NCBI GenBank assembly: GCA_003254885.1
Contig: QANT01000201.1
Span: forward strand, 1 to 28,504
DNA length: 28,504 nucleotides
Source of the DNA: Purshia tridentata
Lineage: Eukaryota; Streptophyta; Magnoliopsida; Rosales; Rosaceae
Direction: 5' to 3'
Shown here: one piece after another, positions 1 to 8,185 of the stretch
Numbering within the stretch: the stretch's first letter is position 1
Layout of the letters: the number at the start of each line of letters is the position of its first letter
The notes under the pieces: model-generated
What the model saw: only the letters and a program-made list of their open reading frames with translations
Database searches by the model: none
What the model was told of the DNA's origin: nothing
Program-made: the position numbers and the translations under genes

Positions 1-30
1 GTTTATAAGCTAATGTGTATGCTAATGTGT

Positions 31-391
31 CAATATACGGGTTCAAAAAAAAGGTATGCCAATGTGTCTATAAACTAGGTACAAAAGAAGGGTATGCCAT
101 CGTTAGCTAGGTGCATTAGTGTATCTATTATAAATACTAATTTCAATATAAAGGTACTTAAAAATGGTATACTAAAGCATGAGGCTTGGTAAGAAGATAC
201 ACTAACAAGGTTTTACAGAGCATCTAGTCTTTGTTATAATTCAATATACAGGTTCAAAAAATAAGTATGCTAATGTGTCTATAAGCTAGGTACAAAAAAA
301 GGGTATGCCATCGTTAGCTAGGTGCATTAGTGTATCTATTATAAATACTCATTTCAATATAGGTGCATTAGTATATCTATTATAAATACTC
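31..391. repeat. Degenerate repeat array, copies 1 and 2
   Basis: Two copies of a unit of about 115-125 bp are visible, starting at 31 and 242. Each begins CAATATAC(A/G)GGTTC, runs through GGTATGC, CTATAA(A/G)CTAGGTACAAAA and GGGTATGCCATCGTTAGC, and ends GTGTATCTATTATAAATACT. A short extra copy of the last part (GGTGCATTAGT...TAAATACTC) lies at 362-391. A third copy starts at 652. The family is not recognised. No coding potential is seen in the units. Confidence 0.75.
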
Positions 392-625
392 TTGCTAGCT
401 TTCAAACTGTATATCGGTCCATCTGAACAGGGGCCGGTTCCATCTGTACTTGGTAAACTTAGACAGCTCACTTATTTGGACATTTCAGTAAACAAATTTC
501 AAGTTCCGCTCCCTAATTTGTTTGCAAACCTTACCCAATTGGTTGTGCTTAGGATGTTGGCAGACGGATTATTGGTCCAATCCCATCTTGGCTAGGTAAC
601 TTTAGCAGTCTAGTTCATATATTGA
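385..625 (+). pseudogene. LRR receptor-like protein fragment (broken)
   Basis: The frame read from 392 translates to plant-type leucine-rich repeats: a PSVLGKLRQLTYLDISVNKF block followed by LFANLTQLVVLRM, each about 24 residues, as in extracellular LRRs of receptor-like proteins and kinases. Near 556-568 the reading frame shifts by one base. The next repeat (IIGPIPSWLGNFSSLVHI, from 568) continues in another frame, while the first frame stops at 595. Only two to three repeats remain. There is no signal peptide, membrane segment or kinase domain, so this is a relic. It sits between copies 2 and 3 of the flanking repeat, which suggests it was carried with that repeat or interrupted by it. The family call is firm; the exact parent gene cannot be told. 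Confidence 0.7.
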
Positions 626-810
626 CAGAGCATCTTTTCTTTCTTTCATATCAATATACAGGTTCAAAAATTAGGTATGCCATTGTGTCATAAGCTAGGT
701 ACATTAATGTGTCTATAAGCTAGGTACAAAAAAAAGGTATGCCACCGTAAGCTAGGTGCATTAATGTATCTAGAAGCTAGGTACAAAAAAAAAAGGGTAT
801 GCAATGGCAC
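626..810. repeat. Degenerate repeat array, copy 3
   Basis: ACAGAGCATCT at about 626 matches the sequence before copy 2 (near 217). The CAATATACAGGTTCAAAAA core starts at 652 and is followed by an internally duplicated AAGCTAGGTAC(A/T) segment and GGTATGCCACCGTAAGCTAGG. This is the same family as 31-391, on the far side of the LRR fragment. Confidence 0.65.
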
Positions 811-1727
811 CCCAGCTTCCTACACTAGTGCTAAAACATATAACAACTGAGCGTTGCTCATACCCAAAGGGACATTTCTACAAACATATAACATGCAAGT
901 TACAAGTGAAACATATGAATTTTATCTCACACAGTAATATACCAAGCTCATATATACAAACACATATCAGATAATGAATTACCACAATTTCCAAAGAAAT
1001 TAAAAGAAATCTGTGGGTGTACTAAAATTTTCAAAGAAAAACTATTTTATTCTACAGTAAAAAAAATACCTTTGAGTCCAATTAATTAAACACTATCATA
1101 TGAATCTGTACTAGTGATCGATGCAATGGGCTGTGAGGTGTGTCCTAGCCAGCAAATCCAACAACGTACTAATCAATGACATTACACTACTATTTTATTC
1201 TACAGTAAAAAATACCTTTGAGGTTGAACCAAAATTTCAGGAATGGAACCAACAGCCTTTCAATTTCGTACCAATTTCGTTCTAATTTCGAATTCCAGGT
1301 ATGTAAAGTGGGTAGAATTTCCGAGTACACACCTATACTTCCATCTCATCCGTTTGAATCTCCAAAAAAAATCCCAGAAATTGCGCCTAAGCATTACCTC
1401 TGAGTGATTCATGAAACCGTTATCTGACTTCAAGATACAGACAAGAGAACTTAACTGAAGGCTTTGTTATCCTTAAACATTCGGCATATTAACTGGGTGT
1501 GAGGCTTACGTTACAGATTCCTTACGTTATGAAACTGGTTGAATGGGTATAATGGCATGGGTTGTAAATAATAAGAACAATACAAGTGTGGGTAAAATGG
1601 TATAGTGTGTAAATAACATGAATTTTATTGACACATCAGCAGTTTTTAATGCATTGGACTTATGTTAGAATCTAAAAATCAAATCTGGGTATAATCTAAG
1701 GGAGATCTTATTGAGGGCCTTGAGTCT
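811..1727. other. Non-coding, AT-rich; nothing recognised except a short direct repeat
   Basis: No gene or known element is recognised here. A 34-36 bp direct repeat, beginning ACTATTTTATTCTACAGTAA and ending TACCTTTGAG, is present at 1041-1076 and 1189-1222. The 61-codon open frame at 1218-1403 shows no family features and is not called. Confidence 0.5.
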
Positions 1728-2440
1728 AAAAGCCTCAAAAAACAGTACCCATTGCTGAGATGAAATATCCAAAATCTAGACACCCAAAGCCAGTCTACTT
1801 TCTTCTTCTCAAACTGTATCACATGTCAGATTATCGCATTATATCCAGGAATTTTTACTGGCTGCATCTGTCTGGTGGGGATTACAAGTTGTTAGAACCA
1901 TACAGAAAGAAAAGAGTACCACTCAAGATCATATACAAGGTCTTCATCAAAGGAACCACCTATGAAGTGCACATGCGTGTGCAGAACACATCTAAGAATC
2001 CAGAGCCTAAAACTTTAACCTATCGGAAAAATTTTACTACTGAACAAGGTGATGGTGATTTTGATTTAGCCTCGGTGGAGCCTGTGCATAATGGAGCAGA
2101 AGAAAAACATGAAGTTGGCTTGTTTCAGAAAATATACAGACATTTTGCAAAGGAGAGCGATAGTTTGAGGGTTGCTGAAATCAATGGCGCTGATGTAGGT
2201 GTTGCTTTCTTTCTTAGCTTTTCTGTTCATGGATTAAAGAAGGACCATAAAGAAGGAGAAGACACAAGAATTCTTCCTGTTCATTACTCGGACAACTATT
2301 TTTCACTGGTGCCAGGTGAGGCTATGCCCATCAAGATCACTTTTGAGGTCCCTCCTTGTGTCACCCCCCAAGTTACTCTTTAGGGATGGAATTACCATGG
2401 TTCCCATAGAGTCCATTGAGCTAGTAATTAAAAATTGTTG
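1728..2440 (+). pseudogene. Endo-beta-mannosidase C-terminal fragment (GH2 family), with premature stop
   Basis: The frame from about 1730, open with a Met at 1760, matches from memory the C-terminal quarter of plant mannosylglycoprotein endo-beta-mannosidase. That enzyme is a glycoside hydrolase family 2 protein of about 940 residues that trims Man-beta-GlcNAc links of N-glycans. Recognisable stretches are VYFLLLKLYHMSDYRIISRN, FYWLHLSGGDYKLLEPYRKK, GVAFFLSFSVHG, EDTRILPVHYSDNYFSLVPG and ITFEVPPCVTPQVTL. A TAG stop at 2381-2383 falls directly before GWNYHG, which still reads on in the same frame and resembles the normal C-terminus. An in-frame TAA at about 1727 bounds the fragment upstream. 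The catalytic domain and all earlier exons are absent, so no active enzyme can be made. The family call is a memory-based match. Confidence 0.75.
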
Positions 2441-2981
2441 GATCTCTGTTGTCTTTGCTGTTTGTAATAGTTGAATTTATAGAATAGCTGTTACCCATCA
2501 AGCGAATTAAGGCCACTGTTAGGGAACAAGGGCCAACTTTTACACGTGATTTTCCTTTTTTTTTGGTTCGAATTTACACCCGTGATTTCTTATTATTAAT
2601 GGCTGGAATAAGATGAAGATATAAATTGAGAGTGTTTTTCTGAGTCTTTCTAGTACGTGTTCCTTCAGATGTTTTCCCTGTATGCATGAAAAATTCTTGT
2701 TTGTAACAGTTGCACTGTGTGTCATGCCAAAGATAGATAATAAAGCCCGCAGCATGGTAGTTAATAATGGATCTCATTAGTTTATTAACGAATGTGCTCA
2801 GAAAGAGGTCAGCCATGCGAACTCAACATCCACTCGACTTCCACGCAGAGCTATTTTGGGAAAATACTACCAGTCTACCACTATATTACCATGCAAAAAT
2901 CTTCACTTGTATCATCCAATCTTTATCTCTCTCCGTTCCGCCTCTGTGATTCTGATAAAGCGGATCGGAGGGACACATAAA
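2441..2981. other. Intergenic; putative promoter of the PMEI-like gene
   Basis: The first part probably includes the old 3' end of the mannosidase fragment. A TATA-like TATATTA at 2882-2888 lies about 95 bp before the PMEI-like start codon and would put transcription start near 2915. The small open frames on both strands here share no family features. Confidence 0.35.
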
Positions 2982-3629
2982 ATGACAAATAAAGGTGTTC
3001 CAAGGTGGGTACTATCCCTGTTACTGGTAGTGGGTTTGGCCACCGTTGCGGTGGTGGCCGTGGTCCACATAACCAACTCCTCCAAGTCTGGAAGCAGTGT
3101 CAGCCTCTCCCGCCAGATGAAGTTAGTGACGGCGCCAGGGCCAGCCCTCAGCCCCGTGGCCCAAGACAGCAAAACCCAGATCAAGGACAACCTCAAGGCC
3201 GCACTGCTCGTCGCCATAAACCAAACCAACAAGGCCATGAAAATCACCGAGTCGCTGTCGCTGGACACCACTACCAGCGAGTACATCAGGCATTGCCTCG
3301 AGCAATGCAAACCCATGTTTATGGAGAGCATTGAGAGTGCCCAGGACACATTGTCGGAGGTGAGCAATGCCGACATGAACAACATGAACGACAACAGCTT
3401 GTATAATCTGGTAATTAGGATCAACGGTGTCAGCACCTACACCGAAACGTGCGTGGACAGCATGACTGGGTATATCGACAACCTATCCGGAATTCCACCT
3501 GATCATCCCATTCCCCCTCGCGACGTCGAGGTTTTTAAAATCGTGTATACTCAAATCCGCCAAGTGAGCAGCTCAATCAACACAGCACTAGGGATTGTGA
3601 GAAATAACATGAAGGAACCTTATAATTAG
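2982..3629 (+). CDS. Membrane-anchored PMEI-like protein
   Basis: The gene is single-exon and encodes 215 residues. The start at 2982 was chosen over an in-frame Met at 2856 because ATAAAATGAC is a good plant context. A basic-then-hydrophobic anchor follows at once (residues 8-30, WVLSLLLVVGLATVAVVAVV), like the membrane anchor of type-I pectin methylesterase pro-regions. Residues about 50-205 are helical and carry the second half of a plant invertase/pectin methylesterase inhibitor domain: HCLEQCKPMFMESIESAQDTL and then YTETCVDSM. Family members bind and inhibit cell-wall pectin methylesterase or invertase. Oddly, the N-terminal cysteine pair usual in the family is missing; only three cysteines are present. 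No pectinesterase catalytic domain follows. A possible poly(A) signal AATAAA is at 3652-3657. It is either a divergent inhibitor or a free-standing former pro-region. Fold assignment is fairly sure, function is not. Confidence 0.65.
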   Translation: MTNKGVPRWVLSLLLVVGLATVAVVAVVHITNSSKSGSSVSLSRQMKLVTAPGPALSPVAQDSKTQIKDNLKAALLVAINQTNKAMKITESLSLDTTTSEYIRHCLEQCKPMFMESIESAQDTLSEVSNADMNNMNDNSLYNLVIRINGVSTYTETCVDSMTGYIDNLSGIPPDHPIPPRDVEVFKIVYTQIRQVSSSINTALGIVRNNMKEPYN

Positions 3630-3659
3630 TCATTATTTATGGATGCATATAAATAAAAT

Positions 3660-4359
3660 TGGACCTAGCTTATTGAAGATTTAAAAGGTTTTAAATATCA
3701 AGACTATATTGATTTTCATCGGTTATAGGATATTCAAGGTTTGCCCAAAGATGGAACAATTTATGTATGATATTGATGAATATATATACAAACAGATAAC
3801 TTAATTATATGTATTGTTTAGATTGGTTTTCAATTTTCAAAGATAATAAAGCCCTCACCTGGTTGAATATATATAGATTTTTCAATATATATGTGGGCTC
3901 TTCCATTGAGTAAATTGAAAATTATTAAGACATCTAATTGTAATGAAATAGATAGAAGAATATAATGATTTCATTAACACTTAAAATGATGGATCTTTTT
4001 CTGCTTTTGACCGGCCCAAGATATTAGTTTGGTGTGCAAAAGGTGGCCTAAGACATTCTCAGATTATTTGAACCACTTTTCATTACTGAGTTGACCATTT
4101 TTAAGTCATTCGACATGTATATTAATCTGCTGAAATATTTGTTCGAATTTGGCCTTCAATTACCAAACTCTTTTGTATATTTTGGTAGCATAATGTCAAA
4201 TGAGTCTATAATTTTTTACAAAAAATGATAAAATAGGAAAAATTAAGCTAAAATATATGAAGGTGATTGATTAACTCAATAAATAAGAGTGATCGATAGC
4301 ATGGGTTTGCAAGAAATTGCTCAGAAAGTAATAACTTAAGCTTAATCACTTGCTATCTT
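3660..4359. other. AT-rich intergenic sequence, nothing recognised
   Basis: No open frame with family features, no terminal inverted repeats and no tandem array were seen in about 700 bp. Only the probable 3' untranslated region of the PMEI-like gene can be placed, at its left end. Confidence 0.4.
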
Positions 4360-4776
4360 TCTCCACTTACTGAGTTATCTCACCAGTTTTTCTCTTTAAT
4401 GTTGTTTTACATTTCTCCCACCACCCCCCCAGGTCTTAGTGGTGGAATGGTCGAGCCAAAAATGTTGAGGCAACTAGTTTAACTTTTGTAACGTTGTAGG
4501 AACTCAGTAACCTTTGTAATTTTATTGGTTAATGTTGTAGCATAGCTCTAATAACTTAATGAACACTCAAACAGTTGGTTTTAAACCTTGGGTCGGAGAC
4601 CCCTTGTTTGTGTTAGAGGTCTGATTGATTAGAAGTGTTCTTTACAGGTTTTTAAATAATGAGTAAGTCCAATTTTAAGAGAAGTTTTGCAGAATTTTTG
4701 GTAGGATTTTCTTTGATATTGAATTCCCACATGATCTCTCTGAGTTTCAGGGTGGAATTCGGAGTCGGTCCTGTCA
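4360..4776 (+). mobile_element. LTR-A fragment (3' end of a long LTR)
   Basis: This stretch matches the 3' ends of the two long LTR-A copies at 19512-22099 and 25251-28214. Shared blocks in order are CCACTTACTGAGTTA, the CCCCCCAGGT boundary, GTAGGAACTCAGTAA..., TAACTTAATGAA, GGGTCGGAGACCCC, AGAAGTG...TTACAGGT, TTTTGGTAGGATTTTC and the terminal GGTCCTGTCA. It ends with the LTR 3' terminus CA at 4776. The 5' part of the LTR is missing, so target duplications cannot be checked. It is closer to the 25251-28214 copy than to the other. Confidence 0.75.
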
Positions 4777-5075
4777 TTTTTCCTCCTTCTTCCATTAGTT
4801 TTCTATTTCTTTGTGTCCAAACTTTTCCTTTTTTTTTTTTCCTTCCTTCTTCCTCCATTTCTTCTCCTTCTTCGTGTCTAAACTTCTTTTTCTTTTTTTT
4901 TTCTTTCTTCCTTCTCCTCCATTTTTTTTCTTCCTTCTCCTCCATTTTTTTTCCTTCCTTCTTCTTCCATTTTTTTTCTATTTCTTCTTTTTTCTCCTTT
5001 TTTGTGTCTGAACTTCTTCTTCTTCTCTTTTTTTTTGCCTTCCTTCTTCCATTTTTTTTTCTTCCTTTTCCCAAA
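4777..5075. repeat. Long pyrimidine tract (CTT/T-rich low complexity)
   Basis: About 300 bp made mostly of runs of T and CTTCTT/CCTTCC on the + strand, with short repeated modules such as TTTCTTCCTTCTCCTCCATT and TTTGTGTCTAAACTTC recurring several times. Open frames of 66-158 codons on both strands (Phe/Ser-rich on one, Lys/Glu-rich on the other) follow from this composition and are not called as genes. Confidence 0.8.
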
Positions 5076-5430
5076 CCCACAACCTCGCCCCCTACCCAAC
5101 CCCAAACCCAGATCTGCCCCCACCCACCGAGTTAGCCCGAAGAAAGAAGAAGAAAGAAGAAAAAAAAAATTTTTTTTTAAAATAAATAATTTATTTTTAT
5201 AATATTTTATCATTTATTTGTCCACATGGTTATTATTTAATTATCCACATCAGCGCCACATTATCGGTTAACAGAGTTTTAAACGGAAGAATTAACAGAG
5301 GTATGTATTTCTCAAGATTTTGAAAATGAGGTACTAAAAAGTTCAAAAAAAAAAAAAACTAGGGGTATCAACTTGCAATCCGATCCAAATCTAAGATACT
5401 AAATTGTAGTTTGCCTATTTTTAATTATAT
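5076..5430. mobile_element. Possible degenerate transposon-derived segment
   Basis: The sequence around 5216-5420 (CCACATGG...CCACATCAGCGCCAC, GTTAACAGAGTTTTAAACGG, GGTACTAAAAAGTTCAAAA, ATACTAAATTGTAGTTTGCC) has the look of a dispersed plant repeat seen in many genomes. It may be continuous with the pyrimidine tract to its left. I cannot find both ends or a target duplication, so the class is open. Confidence 0.35.
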
Positions 5431-5785
5431 TTTTCAAAACTAATTGTTGACAAATCTATGTAATTTTGGTGTAGGTTCTTTATCTTTTTCCAAATTATAT
5501 TCATGATTTCCAAATATATGTAGGGATTGTTCTGAAAGATCCTTTATCTTTATTCTTTCATCTGATTTCAATTTACTATATCTCTGGTAGAAAATTTAAT
5601 TTTTCATTGAGCTCAATTTCATCCTTTTATTGTTTCTTGCCTTATCTGAATTTCCTTTTGTCTCCAAATGGGACTATAAGGTTCATAGATTTCTAGCTTT
5701 TTTGTTTTCCTATAATCAGTTACTCAATTGTCTTACTCCTCCCAATCTATACAATTCATCTTGCAAATTAACACATACTTTCAAC
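5431..5785. other. AT-rich spacer, nothing recognised
   Basis: No supported gene, inverted repeat or tandem repeat is seen between the repeat-derived segment and the hAT element. Confidence 0.4.
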
Positions 5786-5793
5786 GTGTTGCT
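5786..5793. repeat. Target-site duplication of the hAT element, left
   Basis: GTGTTGCT, matched by GTGCTGCT on the other side (7/8). Confidence 0.65.
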
Positions 5794-6515
5794 CAGTGTT
5801 TTGAAAGGCGAGCCTTAGGCGCGCCTGAAGGCACGCATTGGAGCAAGGCTGCGGCATATCGCACTGGGCGTCCCACTTGAAAGGCAATTACCATGAAAAG
5901 CGCAGCGCCTTTGATCGAAGCGTACGCATCGCTGAGGTGAGACATCAAAGGCGTCCGCCTTCTTGGTTTTTTGTGTTAAACTCTCCTAGACCAAAACGAT
6001 GTCGTTTTGGTTGGGAGTTTCATAGATAGAACACCATGGCTTCATTCCATTGCGATTGTTCTGTGATTTAGTTAAATCTTCTACTGGTCTTCATTTTTTA
6101 AAGAAATTTCAGCAGCAACATACAAACCATTGGATCTACTGATGAAAAGAGTAAGTCAATTACTAATGGGTCTCTTCATTATCAAGTCTAATTCTTTTTC
6201 CAACAGCTTTAAATTTGATAATTTGTGTAAGGTGGGTATATGAGATGGAGGTGAGGTGAGACAGATAATGGAACTTGTATGGTTGTAGAGAAATAACTGA
6301 TGAAGATACAGAATGATATTTAAACAGCACAATGTAAAAAATAATATATAATATTTTGCTCTTTTCTTTCTTGGTTGTATCGGCTAGTGGGCTTAGTTTT
6401 GGGCTGATTCTGTTTTTTTTCTTTCTTTGTGTTTTGGGCTTCAATGAAATTCAAATATGACAAAAAAAATAATAACATATGGTTGAGTGGCTTAGGTTAA
6501 GAATGATCAAAATTT

Positions 6516-6536
6516 TATATATATATATATATATAT
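6516..6536. repeat. (TA)n microsatellite
   Basis: An uninterrupted TA run of about 10 units inside the hAT element, followed by degenerate TATA-rich sequence to about 6590. Confidence 0.9.
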
Positions 6537-6603
6537 GGGGCTGTATACATATATACCTATATGTATATATTTACCCATTATATATGTTCAGTCTTTCTCT
6601 AGA

Positions 6604-6781
6604 AAGGATGACTGCATTTTTTAAAATTTGCAGACGTTGATACAGTGTCGACATTATGTAGACAAAGTGTCGACACAAAATTCTAAAAGTTGCTGTAGCA
6701 CATTATCTATGTCAATCTCATGTCTGCACTATGTCATCACTGTGTTGGTGTTCGCAAACTTTAAAAAATGCAGTCATCCTT
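6604..6781. mobile_element. Fold-back MITE nested in the hAT element
   Basis: The two ends are inverted copies: AAGGATGACTGCATTTTTTA at 6604 and its complement TAAAAAATGCAGTCATCCTT ending at 6781. The first 22 bases are identical and similarity extends with a few mismatches over about 60 bp on each side (shared ACAGTG and GACAT blocks), leaving a loop of about 50 bp. A target duplication is not clear; a TA lies close to each end (TAGAAAGG and CCTTGTA), which would fit a Tc1/mariner-like origin but is weak. Confidence 0.65.
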
Positions 6782-6889
6782 GTAAGAATCCCATAAAGAC
6801 TAATATGTTAATGCATCAGTATACGGATGAACCTTGGATAACTTACCAAGAAAGGGCTCTAATTGGTCTTACTAGATGTCCTAGTTGAG

Positions 6890-7120
6890 TTCAGATCCTG
6901 ACTTAATTAGGACTTAAAGGCCTGATAGGTAGGACACTCAAAGTCCTAATTAGACATGGTTTAGGAATTCTTTTACATAGCTGTTTAGGATTAGAGGCAT
7001 TAGAGGCACCTTTATGGGAGGACTTTAATCTCTAAACACTATAAAAGGATCAAGTCCCTGCTCTCACAGGTAGGGCTTTTTAGCAATACACTTAGTCCCA
7101 TACAAAGTTGCTATACATCA
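6890..7120 (+). promoter_or_regulatory. Promoter-like or LTR-like segment inside the hAT element
   Basis: An inverted repeat (TAATTAGGACTTA near 6905 and AAAGTCCTAATTAG near 6940) is followed by a TATA-box-like CTATAAAAGG near 7040, then GCTCTCACAGGTAGGG and a sequence like an untranslated leader. This resembles the promoter part of a gene or of a small LTR, possibly captured. Without a partner sequence I cannot tell which. Confidence 0.3.
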
Positions 7121-7395
7121 AGAAATTCTGTAGAGAGGAGAAGATTTGGTTCAATGGCTGCGTGTATGTTTTCTATTTATCTGGTTTTATATTCTGCTGC
7201 TATTGCATGATTAACTTGTATTTCTAGATGTCTGTGACAATATAGATAACAATCCTCACCTGAGAAAATCCCTATATATGATTATATTATATATTTATAT
7301 TTTTTTAATTATAATATTAATGTCTCGAAAGGCTTACGCCTCACTTTGTGAGACCGAAAACGCACCGCCTTGCGTTTTTGCATCTAAAAACATTG

Positions 7396-7403
7396 GTGCT
7401 GCT
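7396..7403. repeat. Target-site duplication of the hAT element, right
   Basis: GTGCTGCT, one base different from the left copy. Confidence 0.65.
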
Positions 7404-7490
7404 AACTCTTAAACTCACTCAAGCTTTATCAAAAACTTGCCAAAGTTTTAATTTTCATCTTATCATACTTCACTAATTGTTTAGCTAAAA

Positions 7491-7909
7491 ATGGTTTTTC
7501 CAAATTTTCAGCCGAGCAAAACAAAACACCTCCACATAAGTCAAAAGAAAGTCACTGTCTCAGAGAATGAAGAGGAAGAGAGCACAGAAGCCATACAAAA
7601 GCCCCCTGTAGATTCCGAAAGGAAAGGGCTCTCCTTCTTATGGACAAAATGGTTGTAGCAGAGGAAATGAGTTCTGCTCTTAGGGAATAGATTGCCACAC
7701 TTGAATCCAAATTTCAAAAGTTCAGGCACAGACTGCAACACTTCAAATCGAATTGACTACTTCATATGGTGAAATAGCACAACTGGCTAACGAGATAAAC
7801 TTTTTTGCTGAACCACTGGAAGCTAATGCGCATTTCAAGATATGAGGGCATAAAGAAAGCTTGTGCCTCAAAAGAGAAAGAAGTGTGAGTGAATTCGCCA
7901 AGAAGGTTT
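7491..7909 (+). pseudogene. Degraded coding-like sequence split by the copia insertion (5' part)
   Basis: A Met at 7491 opens a hydrophilic frame (SENEEEESTEAIQKPP) that stops after 7650. Other frames continue with coiled-coil-like text: MVVAEEMSSALRE, then a stop, IATLESKFQKF, and after a one-base shift QTATLQIELTTSYGEIAQLA and NEINFFAEPLEANAHFK. Just before the insertion EFAKK is readable. After the element it resumes as VSLDGILVWLF and stops at about 12995. The duplicated GGTTT marks the break. The sequence had probably decayed before the insertion, since stops and frameshifts lie well away from the break. Family not recognised; a retrotransposon gag-like or coiled-coil protein is possible. 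Confidence 0.35.
7905..7909. repeat. Target-site duplication of copia, left
   Basis: GGTTT, identical to 12949-12953. Confidence 0.95.
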
Positions 7910-8130
7910 TGTCAAGATATTTGTCCATGATCTGCTGCATAAATATTGTAATAGACTCTGTAATAGATTTTTGCTTATTCTAGAAGATAGCATAGCAATA
8001 GTTTAGGAAGCTTATTTGGTAAATAGCCTAACTTTAGGATCTCGATTGTTGTATCATCCCTATATAGGGAGACCTCTATATCATTCTTGAATATATCAGT
8101 AATTCTATTTTCCCACACACAAACTTTACA
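7910..8130 (+). repeat. 5' LTR of the copia element
   Basis: 221 bp, begins TGTCAAGATA and ends AACTTTACA. A TATATA at 8061-8066 in CCCTATATAGGG is the likely TATA box. It carries A at 8078 where the 3' LTR has G. Confidence 0.97.
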
Positions 8131-8143
8131 TGGTATCAGAGCC
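8131..8143 (+). other. Primer-binding site, initiator tRNA-Met type
   Basis: TGGTATCAGAGCC directly abuts the 5' LTR end. TGGTATCAGAGC is the usual primer site of plant copia elements, complementary to the 3' end of initiator methionine tRNA, and would prime minus-strand DNA synthesis. Confidence 0.95.
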
Positions 8144-8185
8144 TTCTTAGTTCTGCATATCCACAAAAAGTCTTATCCACCTACC

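Larger units (their letters stand above)
5794..7395. mobile_element. Non-autonomous hAT-type DNA transposon
   Basis: The left end reads CAGTGTTTTGAAAGGCGAGC and the right end, read inward on the minus strand, CAATGTTTTTAGATGC. Both are followed by AGGCG-rich subterminal sequence: GGCGAGCCTTAGGCGCGCCT on the left, and AAGGCGGTGCG and GAGGCGTAAGCC on the right. Flanking 8-bp sequences GTGTTGCT (5786-5793) and GTGCTGCT (7396-7403) match at 7 of 8 positions, the size expected of a hAT target duplication. The element is 1602 bp with no transposase-like frame, so it would need a transposase supplied in trans. The interior includes a fold-back MITE, a (TA)n run and a promoter-like stretch. The short near-matching ends plus target duplication make the boundaries fairly firm. 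Confidence 0.72.

Noticed and set aside
2912..3436. 174-codon minus-strand frame opposite the PMEI-like gene
   Set aside because: Antisense shadow; the plus strand has the recognisable anchor and PMEI cysteine motifs.
4652..5135. Open frames of up to 158 codons on both strands in the pyrimidine tract
   Set aside because: Phe/Ser-rich on one strand and Lys/Glu-rich on the other, exactly as expected from CTT/GAA low-complexity DNA; no domain or plausible gene structure.
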